Assembly (NCBI GenBank): GCA_947631945.1
Contig: CANRNI010000010.1
Location: forward strand, 1-64,000
Reading direction: 5' to 3'
Origin: an uncultured Clostridia bacterium
Lineage (GTDB): Bacteria > Bacillota > Clostridia > Oscillospirales > Acutalibacteraceae
DNA: 64,000 nt
How positions within the stretch are numbered: position 1 is the first letter of the stretch; each line of letters opens with the position of its first letter. Of this stretch, positions 7,714 through 15,533 are shown one piece after another. A program made the translations under genes and the position numbers. The notes below the pieces were generated by a model that saw nothing but the letters and a program-made list of their open reading frames with translations, had not been told where the DNA came from and searched no databases.

Positions 7714-8502
7714 ATGGCAAGGTTTTGTACGCTTTGTTCTTCAAGCAGCGGAAACAGTACATACATAGGTTATTCAAACAGCGGTATTTTAATCGACGCG
7801 GGAACCAGCGCGAAGCGTCTTACTGCCGCGCTTGCGGAGATTAATATTGCTCCCGAAAGCATTAGCGCTATTCTTGTAACTCATGAACATTCAGACCATA
7901 TCGGCGCTCTGCGTGTTTTTGCGTCGAGATACGATATACCCGTTATCGCGGCGAAAGGTACTCTTGAGGCGCTGGACGAGGCGGGGCATCTTCGCGGCGT
8001 AAAAAGCCTTGAATTGCCCGACGGGAAGTTTGAAATTGCGGATATGGAAATTTCATGCTTCAAAACGTCGCATGACAGTGCGCAAAGCCGCGGATATACC
8101 GTAACTCTGCCCGACGAGAGAAGAATATCAATAGTTACCGATACGGGATATATCACAGACGACATTTTAGAAAAAGCAACCGGCAGCGACCTGATTTTGC
8201 TTGAATCAAATTACGACAAAAATATGCTCGAAAACGGACCTTATCCGTACTGCCTCAAGCAAAGAATCCTGTCAAAAAAGGGACATCTTTCAAACGATGA
8301 CTGCGCTAAAGCGGCGTGCCATTTTGTGCAAACGGGAACGTCGCGGCTGATTTTGGGACATCTCAGCCGTGAAAACAATACTCCCGCGCTTGCGTATAAA
8401 AGCACTTGCACAGCGCTTCGCGAGATGGGGGCGTCGGAAGGAACGGACTTTACTCTCGATATCGCTCCTCCCGGTATTGCCGAAAAAACGGTGATATTCT
8501 GA
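7714..8502 (+). CDS. YycJ/WalJ-like metallo-beta-lactamase-fold hydrolase
   Basis: Metallo-beta-lactamase-fold protein of 262 residues, closest by memory to YycJ/WalJ of the WalRK neighbourhood. The start CTLCSSSSGNSTYIG matches the family opening, the metal-binding HEHSDH is at residues 57-62, and later metal ligands appear in SIVTDTGY, LESNYD and LGHLS. YycJ proteins are thought to be nucleases or phosphodiesterases linked to DNA repair and cell-wall control; the reaction here is not shown. There is no strong ribosome-binding site before 7714, but the family N-terminus supports this start. The stop codon overlaps the rlmH start by one base, so the two are probably co-translated. Confidence 0.85.
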   Translation: MARFCTLCSSSSGNSTYIGYSNSGILIDAGTSAKRLTAALAEINIAPESISAILVTHEHSDHIGALRVFASRYDIPVIAAKGTLEALDEAGHLRGVKSLELPDGKFEIADMEISCFKTSHDSAQSRGYTVTLPDERRISIVTDTGYITDDILEKATGSDLILLESNYDKNMLENGPYPYCLKQRILSKKGHLSNDDCAKAACHFVQTGTSRLILGHLSRENNTPALAYKSTCTALREMGASEGTDFTLDIAPPGIAEKTVIF

Positions 8503-8981
8503 TGCAAAAAATAAAGATAATTTGTATAGGAAGATTAAAAGATTCTTTTTTCAGAGAAGCTTCGGAGGAGTACTTAAAAAGGCTGAAAGCATACTGTAAA
8601 GCGGAAATTACGGAAATTCCCGCCGCAGAGCTTCCCGATTCGCCGTCGGAAGCGCAGATAAACGCTGCTCTCGAAAAAGAGGCGGACGCGATATTAAAGA
8701 AAATCGACGCGGGAGATATTACGGCCGCGATGTGCGTTGAAGGAAAATTATATTCTTCCGAGGATATCGCGGCGTTTCTTGCTAAATCCTCAATGCGCGC
8801 GTCCTGCGCCGTTTTTATAATCGGCGGCTCATATGGGCTTTCGGAAAGAGTAAAGCAAAGAGCGGATATAAAAATATCCGTTTCGAGAATGACTTTTCCT
8901 CACAGACTTTTCAGAATAATGCTGCTTGAGCAAATTTACCGGGGATATAAAATCAACGCCGGAGAAAAGTATCACAAATAA
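8502..8981 (+). CDS. rlmH: 23S rRNA (pseudouridine1915-N3)-methyltransferase RlmH
   Basis: SPOUT-class methyltransferase of 159 residues that methylates pseudouridine 1915 in helix 69 of 23S rRNA using SAM. The C-terminal knot motifs are clear: FIIGGSYGLSE at about 105-115, SRMTFPHRLFRIMLLEQIYR and the terminal INAGEKYHK. Length matches the family. The start at 8502 overlaps the previous stop (TGATG); a longer frame from 8406 runs antiparallel to real coding sequence and is not needed. YycJ-RlmH pairing is common in Firmicutes. An R1 element was inserted 9 bases after the stop. Confidence 0.95.
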   Translation: MQKIKIICIGRLKDSFFREASEEYLKRLKAYCKAEITEIPAAELPDSPSEAQINAALEKEADAILKKIDAGDITAAMCVEGKLYSSEDIAAFLAKSSMRASCAVFIIGGSYGLSERVKQRADIKISVSRMTFPHRLFRIMLLEQIYRGYKINAGEKYHK

Positions 8982-8990
8982 ATAAACTAA

Positions 8991-9161
8991 GGCAATACCG
9001 CACAATTAACGGCTACCGCCTTTGCCGTGCATCTGCACCGAGATTTTCCGTCATTTTTGCCAAAAACTCCTTGAAATACGTCAGTATTCCTGCGTCATTT
9101 TTGTCAATCTGACGAAAAATCTCTTGGCACATCTGCACGACAATAATTATGCGGTATTGCC
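8991..9161 (+). mobile_element. R1 element, copy A (short form, 171 bp)
   Basis: The ends are GGCAATACCGC and GCGGTATTGCC, flanked by CTAA on both sides (8987-8990, 9162-9165). The body forms one long imperfect hairpin with arms containing GATTTTCCGTCA and TGACGAAAAATC. It encodes no transposase. It lies in the gap after rlmH. Confidence 0.85.
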
Positions 9162-9173
9162 CTAAAAAAATTA

Positions 9174-9194
9174 AGCGCCCGATTATCGGGCGCT
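9174..9194 (-). terminator. Terminator, duplicated copy 1
   Basis: AGCGCCCG/CGGGCGCT stem, read on the minus strand with TAATTTTTTT after it. It is the outer copy of a terminator pair split by R2 and nearly identical to 9331-9351. Confidence 0.7.
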
Positions 9195-9200
9195 CCGACG

Positions 9201-9324
9201 TGTCGAAAAACTCGTTGTAAAGCGTATAAAAGTTTCGGTCAAGCCTTTACAAAGGCTTGCAGGGGTCACGGGGACAGCGTCACCGTGTCGCGCTCCGCAG
9301 AGCGCGAAATCTCCTTTTTCGACA
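9201..9324 (+). repeat. R2 element, copy 1
   Basis: A 124-bp unit with terminal inverted repeats TGTCGAAAAA/TTTTTCGACA. Internal hairpins are AAACTCG..AAAGTTTCGG-type, AAGCCTTT/AAAGGCTT, CACGG/CCGTG and GCGCTC/GAGCGC. About 90% of its positions match copy 2 at 12157-12278. It lies between two copies of one terminator. Apparent short reading frames in it are repeat translations, not genes. Confidence 0.75.
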
Positions 9325-9330
9325 AAATTA

Positions 9331-9351
9331 AGCGCCCGGCTATCGGGCGCT
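9331..9351 (-). terminator. Terminator, duplicated copy 2
   Basis: The stem AGCGCCCG..CGGGCGCT, followed on the minus strand by TTAATTTTG, terminates the exported-protein gene that stops at 9367. Confidence 0.75.
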
Positions 9352-9366
9352 TCAATTATCTCTCTC

Positions 9367-9804
9367 TTAAGTTCTTTGACCTTTAACGATTGTTTCAATA
9401 ATATTTACAAACCACTCAAGAATATTATGAACAAAAACTATAAGTGATGAGAAAAGATTCGACTGACCGGAGTCAACGGCCACGTAAACCGAAATCGTTT
9501 TTTCGGACGTAACGTTTGAAATTGTGTAAACGCCGTGAATATCCGGCTCAATTTCAGTTCCGTCAACCTCCACGATGGTAAATGCGGTTGAAAAATTTTT
9601 CTTTGCATTAACGGTAAACTTAAAATCCTCGCCCGAAAGAACATACTGCGAATATCCGTTAACAGGTACAATTTCAAGATTGCTGTTCCTGATATCATAA
9701 TTCATATAGTATGTCTGATATTCGCCGTCATCGGCGGCGGCCGTAACGGCGAACGCCGAAAAAGCGAGAATAACAGCTAAAAGCAGCGATATTGATTTTT
9801 TCAT
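9367..9804 (-). CDS. Small exported protein with C-terminal amphipathic tail
   Basis: Exported protein of 145 residues. The signal peptide is MKKSISLLLAVILAFSAFA with cleavage near TAAADD. The middle (residues 40-110) reads like a small beta-rich bacterial surface repeat domain (GEDFKFTVNAKKNFS, GVYTISNVTSEKTISVYV). The last 30 residues are hydrophobic and amphipathic (FVHNILEWFVNIIETIVKG) and resemble the tail of the phosphodiester glycosidase at 56122. GGAGGGAAT precedes the ATG at 9804 by 3-4 bases; a start at 9849 would put 15 residues before a perfect signal peptide. Function unknown. Confidence 0.7.
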   Translation of the reverse strand: MKKSISLLLAVILAFSAFAVTAAADDGEYQTYYMNYDIRNSNLEIVPVNGYSQYVLSGEDFKFTVNAKKNFSTAFTIVEVDGTEIEPDIHGVYTISNVTSEKTISVYVAVDSGQSNLFSSLIVFVHNILEWFVNIIETIVKGQRT

Positions 9805-9971
9805 GGTATTCCCTCCGTAATTCAAATAAACATATATTTGTATTTGCAAATATTATATAATTTATCACAGGTAAAATCAATAGTTTTTTTTAAGATTTAA
9901 AAATAAAATAACATATTTGACAATTATGATAAATCAGGGAATTTTTTTAACAAATTATTTTTACAAATTTA

Positions 9972-10001
9972 TTGACTTTTTATGCATGATTGTAGTATAT
10001 T
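9972..10001 (+). promoter_or_regulatory. Promoter of the 10053 gene
   Basis: TTGACT at 9972-9977, 18-bp spacer, TATATT at 9996-10001. Confidence 0.5.
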
Positions 10002-10052
10002 AATATAGTAAAATAATATACTCATGTATAACCGCGTGTTAGGAGAGATTTT

Positions 10053-11150
10053 ATGGCTAAAGATGAAAATATTCAGGTTGCCGAGCCGGAAAACAGCGCT
10101 GTTGAAGTGCCTGCGGAAGAAGTACCTGTTGTAAAATCAAAAAAAGAGCTTAAAAAAGAGCGAAAAGAAATTAAAAAACACAAAAAAGAAGTTAAAAAGG
10201 AAGCCGCGAGACATTCCGCAAAGAGGACTAAGGCTCAGAACTTTTTCCTTTCGGTAATTTCGATATGCGTTATTGTGGCTATGCTTGTATGCAGTGTTAC
10301 GGCGATTAAAATAACTACGGGATTGGGTAAATCGTCCGCATCTTCGGAAAATCAGAACAGTACCCCCGTTCAGGGAAATAACGCATCGACTCCTTCTCAG
10401 AGTCAGTCAACAGGTTCTACGCCGTCACAATCAACTCCTTCGGGTTCAACCGGCAGTTCGGGCGACGCAAATTCTCAAAATCCCGACGCTCCTGCCGCCG
10501 CAGCTCCGTCAGACGCTGACCTTTCCACAAAAGAAGGCATAGTAGAATATTATAAAGCCGCTCATGCGAAGGTGTTATCTTCCGCTAAAACGGTTACCCA
10601 GACATATAACAATACCATAAATTATAACGATGTTCTTGAAATCGGCGGAAACGACACTATTGCCGGTATCGCGAAAACTCTTATGAACAATTTTATGAAA
10701 GAGGATACTGAACCCAAACCCTACTCGGGAGCCGATATCGCCGCTAACTTCCCGCCCGCAGGCGGTTGCGCGGGTCTTACTCCGGATATGATTGCCGACG
10801 ACGCTTCCTGTACGGAAGAGGGAGACAATTATATAATCAAGCTTAAAATAAACAGCACGGAAGAAAATTATGATACGGGAGAAAAAACAAAAAATCTCGC
10901 TCCCGTGGTTGAAACTTCGCAAATAACAGAGGCGGCCGGCAGTCTTATAAAATTTGACGGACTTGAGAACAGATATATCGGCGCAAATATTATAGCGACT
11001 ATCGAGAAATCAACGGGCAATCTTAAAGCTCTTGAGATTTATACGCCTTCTTATATGTGTTTCGCTCAGGTTACCGCCGCAGTTATTGTAAAAGTCAGCA
11101 ACTGCCGTATAGGTCTTGAATATCAGCAGAAATGGACTGTTGATTGGTAA
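10053..11150 (+). CDS. Single-pass membrane protein with Lys-rich N-terminus
   Basis: Hypothetical protein of 365 residues. Order: acidic start (1-25), a highly charged Lys/Glu stretch (29-60, KKELKKERKEIKKHKKEVKK), one membrane helix (64-86), an extracellular Ser/Thr/Gln/Pro-rich linker (94-155), then a folded domain of about 210 residues with no recognised motif. The lysine-rich face would lie in the cytoplasm and could contact DNA, RNA or the membrane. AGGAGAG precedes the ATG by 7 bases. It is transcribed alone from the promoter at 9972 to the hairpin at 11197. The VPVVKS block at 24-29 also occurs in the HtrA protein at 37559. Confidence 0.7.
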   Translation: MAKDENIQVAEPENSAVEVPAEEVPVVKSKKELKKERKEIKKHKKEVKKEAARHSAKRTKAQNFFLSVISICVIVAMLVCSVTAIKITTGLGKSSASSENQNSTPVQGNNASTPSQSQSTGSTPSQSTPSGSTGSSGDANSQNPDAPAAAAPSDADLSTKEGIVEYYKAAHAKVLSSAKTVTQTYNNTINYNDVLEIGGNDTIAGIAKTLMNNFMKEDTEPKPYSGADIAANFPPAGGCAGLTPDMIADDASCTEEGDNYIIKLKINSTEENYDTGEKTKNLAPVVETSQITEAAGSLIKFDGLENRYIGANIIATIEKSTGNLKALEIYTPSYMCFAQVTAAVIVKVSNCRIGLEYQQKWTVDW

Positions 11151-11196
11151 TAGGCGAACGCAAATATAGGTTATTGAAAATAATATAAAAACAGCG

Positions 11197-11236
11197 CGGC
11201 GGACGTAAAAAAAGATTTTGCGTCCGCCGTATTATT
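11197..11236 (+). terminator. Terminator after the 10053 gene
   Basis: Stem GGCGGACG (11198-11205) with CGTCCGCC (11221-11228), followed by an AT-rich tail with only short T runs. Confidence 0.6.
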
Positions 11237-11395
11237 ATCCTAAAATCGCCACTATGTTCACGTTATTTTAGCGATTTTAAAACGTTCTGATAGACAATAA
11301 CGAAAAAAATGTCGAAATTTGTATTATTATGTTGAAAAACATAAGAAATTATATTACAATTATATCCATAAAATATTACTGTTATGGGGATCATT

Positions 11396-12127
11396 ATGGA
11401 TAACGAGTTTATTTCATTGGACGAACTGCTTGAAGCCGGCAATGAATTAATGAAAACTAAAGGCGGTTCGGAACATAAAAAAGTGAAAGCCTCAAAAAGT
11501 GAAGAAAATATATCCGAAAGCAGAAAAAATATCAAATTTTTAATAAAATATGCGGCGGTATGTATTATAATCTGCCTGCTTGCCGCGAATATGATATTCT
11601 CTATAAAAAACTACAAAATACTGTCCTCTCAAAATATTTCGCCGCAGCTTGTTTATAAGCAGAACGGCTACGGCTCAGCGGCAAGCAATAACTCCGTTCT
11701 CGAGCTTTTTTCCGAAGTTAACACCGCTTCGGTAAATATCGCGGAATCCACAGCGATACAGCATATTGTAATTTCTCCGTCCCCGAACGGACAGGCTTCC
11801 GGCTCAAACGATACGGGAGGAACACCGAATGTTTCGGGAGGTTCAAATACGAGCTCCGGCAATTCTTCCGAAAAAGAGAATAACGCGCCGACAAATGCGG
11901 CGGTTCAGGATACTGTTCGGCAGGCTCAGTCCGAGGGAAAGATAAATATTAATACCGCGTCCCGCGAAGAGCTTATGACTTTAAGCGGCATAGGAGAAGT
12001 GAAGGCGCAGGCGATTATAGATTACAGAAATCAAAACGGTTACTTCACCGATGTAAATGAGATTATAAATGTCAGCGGAATAGGTGAAAAAACTCTGGCG
12101 AAAATTATAGACAAGATAACAGTATAG
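11396..12127 (+). CDS. comEA: ComEA-like helix-hairpin-helix DNA-binding protein
   Basis: Membrane-anchored protein of 243 residues. A cytoplasmic N-terminus is followed by one membrane helix (about 48-66), a Gly/Ser/Asn-rich linker (about 130-170) and a C-terminal tandem helix-hairpin-helix domain (about 185-243) with [20 protein letters not shown] and [13 protein letters not shown]. This is the ComEA layout, the surface DNA receptor of natural transformation. No comEC or comEB is adjacent; ComEC must lie elsewhere if uptake works. The long cytoplasmic N-terminus (47 residues) is more than in Bacillus ComEA. The start at 11396 has GGGG 6 bases upstream, and 11384 would be an alternative four codons earlier. 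Confidence 0.82.
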   Translation: MDNEFISLDELLEAGNELMKTKGGSEHKKVKASKSEENISESRKNIKFLIKYAAVCIIICLLAANMIFSIKNYKILSSQNISPQLVYKQNGYGSAASNNSVLELFSEVNTASVNIAESTAIQHIVISPSPNGQASGSNDTGGTPNVSGGSNTSSGNSSEKENNAPTNAAVQDTVRQAQSEGKININTASREELMTLSGIGEVKAQAIIDYRNQNGYFTDVNEIINVSGIGEKTLAKIIDKITV

Positions 12128-12129
12128 AA

Positions 12130-12152
12130 AACACGGACTTTTACGCCCGTGT
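12130..12152 (+). terminator. comEA terminator, duplicated copy 1
   Basis: ACACGG..CCCGTGT stem right after the comEA stop. Its T-run is missing because R2 follows. It matches 12285-12308. Confidence 0.6.
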
Positions 12153-12156
12153 CAGC

Positions 12157-12278
12157 GTGCCGAAAAACTTGTTGCAAAGATTATAAAAGTTTCGGTCAAG
12201 CCTTTACAAAGGCTTGCAGGGGTCACGGGGACAGCGTCACCGTGTCGCGCTCCGCAGAGCGCGAAATCTCCTTTTGCC
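12157..12278 (+). repeat. R2 element, copy 2
   Basis: Same unit as 9201-9324: CGAAAAACTTG, AAGCCTTT/AAAGGCTT, the GTCACGG..CACCGTG and GCGCTC/GAGCGC hairpins, then AAATCTCCTTTT. Its ends have decayed more (GTGCCGAAAA / CCTTTTGCC). It lies between two copies of the comEA terminator. Confidence 0.75.
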
Positions 12279-12284
12279 TTAAAA

Positions 12285-12313
12285 ACACGGGCTTTTTACG
12301 CCCGTGTTTTTAT
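12285..12313 (+). terminator. comEA terminator, duplicated copy 2
   Basis: Strong stem ACACGGGC/GCCCGTGT with TTTTT after it. It may also help stop the convergent gene at 12327. Confidence 0.8.
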
Positions 12314-12326
12314 CAGAAGATTTTAC

Positions 12327-13568
12327 TCATGAAAGCTTATGGATAAACAAACCGCTCATCAGCTTAGGCTCAAACCACGTGGACTTGGGAGGCATGATTT
12401 TTGACGCATCGGCTATATCCATAAGGTCGTCAAGCGTTGTCGGATACATCGAAAACGCGATTTTCATATCGAGCGCACACCGTTTTTCAAGTTCTTCAAG
12501 ACCTCTTATTCCGCCTACAAAATCAATTCTTTTATCGGTTCTCGGGTCTTTTATTCCGAAAACAGGCGTTATAACGTTCTTTTGAAGAATTGAAACGTCA
12601 AGCCTTTCTACAGGGTCTGTATCGTTAAACGAACCGCTTTTTGCAGTCAGTTTATACCAATTGTTGTCAATATACATTCCGAAGGTATGCTTTTTTTCGG
12701 GGTGATATGCATTTTTGCCAATAAAATCAATTTGAAATTTATCGGATATTTTTTCAAGCAGTTCGTCTTTTGTCATGCCGTTGTAATCCGCGATAAGACG
12801 GTTGTAATCCATAATGGCGAGGTCGTCGCTCTTGAAATAAACGGCGAGAAAGTAATTAAATTCCTCGGTTCCGTCATAATCGGGGTTGGCTTCGCGGCGT
12901 TTTATCCCGACGTTGACGGCCGACGCGGCTCTGTGATGTCCGTCCGCTATATAAAGATACGGAACGTCTTTAAACAGTTCTGTAAGCGCGCTGATATCGG
13001 ATTTATCATCAATGACCCAAACAGTATTTCTGACTCCTCCGTCTGCGGTAAAATCGTATTCCGGCGTTTTCGACATGTATTTTTCCGTTACCGCGTCAAT
13101 TTCACTTCTGCCTCTGTAGGTGAGAAATATAGGTCCCGTATTCGCGTCGCAGTAATCGACGTGGTTGATTCTGTCCTGTTCTTTATCCGCTCTTGTAAGC
13201 TCATGTTTTTTTATAACGTTATTTATATAATCGTCAATCGACGCGCAGCCTACTATGCCCGTCTGCGCTCTGCCGTTCATTACCTGACGGTAGATATACA
13301 GCATAGGCTCACTATCCTGCTCGCATATGCCATCGGAAACAAGCTTTAAAAGATTTTCTCTCGCTTTTAAATAAACCTTTTCATCATATATATATGTGTC
13401 CTCGGGCAGATCCACTTCCGCTTTATCAACATGGAGGAATGACAAAGGCTTGTCCTTTACGGCCTCTCTCGCCTCCTCGCTGTTCATAACGTCATAGGGA
13501 AGCGCCGCTACCTCCGATGCGTATTCTTTTTTTGGGCGGACTGCCCTGAACGGTCTTAAAACTGACAT
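12327..13568 (-). CDS. DUF1015-family protein
   Basis: Protein of 413 residues matching the DUF1015 family from start (MSVLRPFRAVRPKKEYASEV, PYDVMNSEEAR) to end. The family hallmark YIADGHHRAASA is at about residues 208-220. DUF1015 proteins occur widely in anaerobic Firmicutes, often annotated as SerB-cluster proteins; their reaction is unknown to me, though the conserved ADGHHR motif suggests a metal or phosphate-binding site. It is soluble with no signal peptide. The start is supported by AAGGAAAGGA about 10 bases upstream. It is convergent with comEA. Confidence 0.85.
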   Translation of the reverse strand: MSVLRPFRAVRPKKEYASEVAALPYDVMNSEEAREAVKDKPLSFLHVDKAEVDLPEDTYIYDEKVYLKARENLLKLVSDGICEQDSEPMLYIYRQVMNGRAQTGIVGCASIDDYINNVIKKHELTRADKEQDRINHVDYCDANTGPIFLTYRGRSEIDAVTEKYMSKTPEYDFTADGGVRNTVWVIDDKSDISALTELFKDVPYLYIADGHHRAASAVNVGIKRREANPDYDGTEEFNYFLAVYFKSDDLAIMDYNRLIADYNGMTKDELLEKISDKFQIDFIGKNAYHPEKKHTFGMYIDNNWYKLTAKSGSFNDTDPVERLDVSILQKNVITPVFGIKDPRTDKRIDFVGGIRGLEELEKRCALDMKIAFSMYPTTLDDLMDIADASKIMPPKSTWFEPKLMSGLFIHKLS

Positions 13569-13675
13569 CTGTTGTTTTTCCTTTCCTTTTTATCATTTTA
13601 ATGATGATTCAAATAAACCTATTTTGATATATTGATTACAATTCATTATCGTATCGCGGTGGGTTTGAAGCTGTT

Positions 13676-15304
13676 TCATTCGGTTGTTCCGTTTCTGAAA
13701 TATACTTCGCCTTCCGAAAATGAATATATGCCGTATGTTCCCTTTCCGAGAACAAAGTATGAAGCCTCGGTAAATGCCGGAACAACTACGCCGTGAGCTA
13801 TAAGCGTCTGCTCACAGCTTTTGTATATTTCCGTTTTTTTATCCAAAGACATATTATCGGTCATTGAATTTATAAGGTTATCATAATTTACATTGGAATA
13901 TCCGGTAACGTTATAATCCGAACCGCTCGTAAACATTCTGAAATATTCCGCCGTATTAGTCGCGGACACAGAAACGGGAAGAAACGCGATTTCATAATCT
14001 CCGTCGGCAAACAGCTTTAACGCGGTTTCCCTTGTTTCGGAGCGGATTTTAACATCTATACCGAAAACTTTTTGCCATATCTGGAGCTGTTTCTTTACAG
14101 AATCCGCGAAATCCTCGCTTGTAAGCACAGTTACCGCGGCCGAATCGGAAATATTTTCATTGGCGTCGAGAGCTTTCTTGTAGTTTTCTCCCGCCGCTTT
14201 TTCATCATACTTTATAGGAGTCGGAGTGAAATCATAATAGGGAGAAAGAGAAGTCAGAAGAACCCTGTCCGTGCGTCCCTCAATATAATCCGGAGGAATT
14301 AAAACAGATTTATCAATACAGGAAGCGAACGCCTGTCTTAATTCCGCCGTCGAAAACATTTCGGACTTCAAATTGAACCAATAGCCCCACAGAACGTTGC
14401 TGCTTGATTTAAGAGTATACGCTTTTTTATTTTTGAACTGCTCCGCTTCGTAAGCGGAAACGCTGCCGGCGTCATACGGGCCTTCCTTTATTTTATCTGC
14501 GACTGAGCCTTCCGTTATATAATATACCCATACTCTGTCGTTCAAGGCTTTTTCTTCGCCCGTATAAAGAGGATTCTTTTCAAGCCTTATAACCGCCCCC
14601 GGGCTCCAGCGGTAAACGATGTAAGCTCCGTTGCAGAGCATATACTCCATGGCAAGACCGTATCTTCCCTTACAGGCGTTGAAAAAAGCTTCGCTGCAAG
14701 GCATCGCCGCAAGCCTTGTAAGATAATAAAGGAAATCCGGCTCCTCATAATCAAGAGTAATTTTGAGAGTATAATCGTCTAAAGCCTCCGCGCCAAGCTC
14801 CGACGGCTGTTTTTTTCCTTTCAGAATATCATCGGCGTTTTTTATCGCCGAGAGATACTTACCGTCCGCCGAGCCTGTATTCGGGTCAACCGCACGCCTT
14901 AAACCGAAAACGTAATCCTTCGCCGTAACTCTGACGTCAAAATTATCGGGCAAGGCCGATTTTTCGGGATCGGAGTCGCTTAGCTCCTCTTTTGAAGTAT
15001 TTGTAAGATACCATTTCGCGTCCTTGCGCAGGTTAAAAGTATATGTTAAAGAATCGGCGGAAACAGACCATTCGTCAGCTCCGGCAGGCACGATATCACC
15101 GTCTTTATTGACACGGACAAGCCCCTCATAGCAGTTAAATGCAATGATTTTTGATGAATCGTCGGAAGCTATTTGCGGGTCGATGCTTATAAAATCGGAC
15201 GTTACGGGATAATAAAGCTCCGTTTCGTCCTCTTTTTTTTCGCATGATGAAAAAACTGTAATTATCATAATAAACGCAAGCAATAACGACGCCGATTTTT
15301 TCAA
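13676..15304 (-). CDS. Oligopeptide-type ABC transporter substrate-binding lipoprotein
   Basis: Family 5 extracellular solute-binding protein of 542 residues. The lipobox VFSSC places the acylated cysteine at residue 21. Family segments include YYPVTSDFISIDPQIASDDS at the N-terminus, ITAKDYVFGLRRAVDPNTG-like sequence (here VTAKDYVFGLRRAVDP) and YNVTGYSNVNYDNLI near the end. It would capture peptides outside the membrane and hand them to a permease, but no permease or ATPase genes lie beside it, so it is an orphan receptor and must work with a transporter encoded elsewhere. A possible promoter (TGGAAA, 17 bp, TATACT) lies about 20-50 bp upstream on the minus strand. Confidence 0.85.
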   Translation of the reverse strand: MKKSASLLLAFIMIITVFSSCEKKEDETELYYPVTSDFISIDPQIASDDSSKIIAFNCYEGLVRVNKDGDIVPAGADEWSVSADSLTYTFNLRKDAKWYLTNTSKEELSDSDPEKSALPDNFDVRVTAKDYVFGLRRAVDPNTGSADGKYLSAIKNADDILKGKKQPSELGAEALDDYTLKITLDYEEPDFLYYLTRLAAMPCSEAFFNACKGRYGLAMEYMLCNGAYIVYRWSPGAVIRLEKNPLYTGEEKALNDRVWVYYITEGSVADKIKEGPYDAGSVSAYEAEQFKNKKAYTLKSSSNVLWGYWFNLKSEMFSTAELRQAFASCIDKSVLIPPDYIEGRTDRVLLTSLSPYYDFTPTPIKYDEKAAGENYKKALDANENISDSAAVTVLTSEDFADSVKKQLQIWQKVFGIDVKIRSETRETALKLFADGDYEIAFLPVSVSATNTAEYFRMFTSGSDYNVTGYSNVNYDNLINSMTDNMSLDKKTEIYKSCEQTLIAHGVVVPAFTEASYFVLGKGTYGIYSFSEGEVYFRNGTTE

Positions 15305-15383
15305 GCCTATCCACCTCGTCTTTCAGTATAACAGATATTTCGTAAATTTTCCATAGCGCGTGAAAGTTTTTTTATGATTTTAC

Positions 15384-15412
15384 TTAACTTTTCTTAAATT
15401 TTATGATAGAAT
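15384..15412 (+). promoter_or_regulatory. Possible rmuC promoter
   Basis: TTAACT (15384-15389), 17 bp, TAGAAT (15407-15412). Downstream, TCTGCACAA (15444-15452) and TTGTGCAGA (15496-15504) form a 9-bp perfect stem in the leader, with a 43-base loop. Confidence 0.45.
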
Positions 15413-15533
15413 AAACCGAAACGGAATATAAATTCAGAGTGAATCTGCACAAGCCAGCACGCGCCTCTTTGCAAATTCTCCTTATTACCGCCGATTTGTG
15501 CAGACACTTATAAAATTTTATGAGGTAGATAAT

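Noticed and set aside
9183-9398. A 71-codon frame across R2 copy 1
   Set aside because: It is a translation of a repeat and terminators, not conserved as a protein and with no ribosome-binding site.
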